Shown piece by piece: positions 63,467-64,000 of a stretch of DNA of 64,000 nt (the first letter of the stretch is position 1; each line of letters begins with the position of its first letter). This DNA is from Chenggangzhangella methanolivorans (GTDB lineage Bacteria > Pseudomonadota > Alphaproteobacteria > Rhizobiales > Methylopilaceae), in assembly GCF_019797865.1 (NCBI RefSeq), contig NZ_CP081869.1:3373501-3437500 (forward strand), written 5' to 3'. The translations under genes and the position numbers were made by a program. The notes below the pieces were generated by a model that did not search any database, was not told where the DNA came from, and saw nothing but the letters and a program-made list of their open reading frames with translations.

Positions 63467-64000
63467 TCACCGGATCTCGATCCGCCCGCCGGGCTGCAGC
63501 GCGTCCATCGGGCGGTCGGGCAGCACCCGCGTGTCCCCGCCGACGTTCCGCCGCGCGCGGTCGACGTCGTCGGGCGAGGTTCCGGCGGGAAGCTCCACCA
63601 CCAGCTTGCCGTCGCCGATGTCCTCGACCTTGACCCCTTGCCCGAAGATCGTGCGGAGCGAGACGAGCGTCTCGGGCGGCACCCGGTCGCGGCCGGCGAG
63701 CACGAAGATCACGCGGCGGTTCTCCTTTCCGAGCTCGACGCAGACCGGACCGCAGCCGGCGAGCCGGGGGTCGGGCTGCGACGGCTTCGGATCCTCGGAC
63801 TTTCCGGGGTCGGGCGTCGGCCCCGGCGTCTCGCCGCCGGCCTGCCCGAGCGCCGCGACCGCCGCGGCGGCGTTCGGCATCACGAAGGCGCGGCCGCCGC
63901 GCGGGTCGGTCACCTTGGTCCCGGTTGAGGCCAGGATCTTCACTAGCTGGTCGACGGAGGCCTCCGGGACCTTGGCCTTCATCAGCGCGAACAGCCCTGT
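63467..64000 (-). CDS. Unidentified protein, C-terminal part (cut by the window edge)
   Basis: The frame is open to the window end (TGLFALM precedes an internal Met at 63982), so the gene very probably starts outside. The visible 177 residues have a helical start (KAKVPEASVDQLVKILASTG), a Pro/Asp-rich linker (about 50-70) and a C-terminal domain with LAGCGPVCVELGKENRRVIF and VKVEDIGDGKLVVELPAG. No family is recognised. The stop is 5 bp from the family A repeat. Confidence 0.6.
   Translation of the reverse strand, partial: TGLFALMKAKVPEASVDQLVKILASTGTKVTDPRGGRAFVMPNAAAAVAALGQAGGETPGPTPDPGKSEDPKPSQPDPRLAGCGPVCVELGKENRRVIFVLAGRDRVPPETLVSLRTIFGQGVKVEDIGDGKLVVELPAGTSPDDVDRARRNVGGDTRVLPDRPMDALQPGGRIEIR

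Overview
The window is GC-rich DNA (roughly 70% GC by eye) from an alphaproteobacterium, most likely of the order Hyphomicrobiales (Rhizobiales). The markers are a FixJ-like regulator, an OlsB-type ornithine-lipid acyltransferase, an MprF/LpiA-AcvB pair, the NasTS/NrtABD/NasA nitrate system, HmuTUV, MetW, an alphaproteobacterial LexA (SOS) box and several families of ~100-140 bp intergenic palindromic repeats. I cannot place the genus. No tRNA, rRNA, insertion sequence, prophage or CRISPR array was seen.

Layout. 0-5 kb: pyrF, an orphan FixJ-like regulator, a PPOX flavoprotein, a cupin, chaA and metW. 5-8 kb: heme importer hmuTUV. 8-12.5 kb: a double-glycine-leader peptide gene with its own terminator, divergent from an HlyD-type adaptor and a peptidase-containing (C39) ABC exporter; together these look like a microcin/bacteriocin-type system. 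12.6-16.6 kb: DUF1501/DUF1800 pair and a coiled-coil membrane protein. 16.7-19.4 kb: radical SAM protein plus DUF4130-UdgX uracil-DNA glycosylase behind an SOS box. 20-31.5 kb: diguanylate cyclase, comM, a PHA-depolymerase-like esterase, DUF3297, a GreA/B-family factor, hybrid kinase, olsB, a secreted beta-propeller protein, and a tautomerase/LysR pair.

31.5-44.7 kb is a nitrate assimilation locus: nasT-nasS, then a candidate sigma-54 promoter, a two-hairpin ANTAR-type leader with an intrinsic terminator, then nrtA-nrtB-nrtD, an FAD oxidoreductase, nirA, a CysJ-like reductase carrying a 4Fe-4S domain instead of flavodoxin, and nasA. NasS is expected to hold NasT until nitrate or nitrite is bound; freed NasT would then bind the leader RNA and allow read-through. 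Three copies of one palindromic repeat sit between genes of this operon.

44.9-51.6 kb: two small RTX-type secreted proteins around a soluble lytic transglycosylase and a three-gene overlapping sensor cluster, then a GtrA-like protein. 51.8-57.5 kb: mprF-acvB (lysyl-phosphatidylglycerol synthesis and hydrolysis) and manC. 57.5-64 kb: mmsA, a small secreted protein, a caspase-like/Sel1 protein, a DUF4384-like protein whose 5' end runs through a palindromic repeat, and a truncated gene at the edge.

Sequence quality matters here. Close to twenty otherwise conserved genes, including housekeeping genes, carry one or more single-base frameshifts, many in runs of 3-5 identical bases. I read most as indel errors rather than gene death and give each affected gene's full span.
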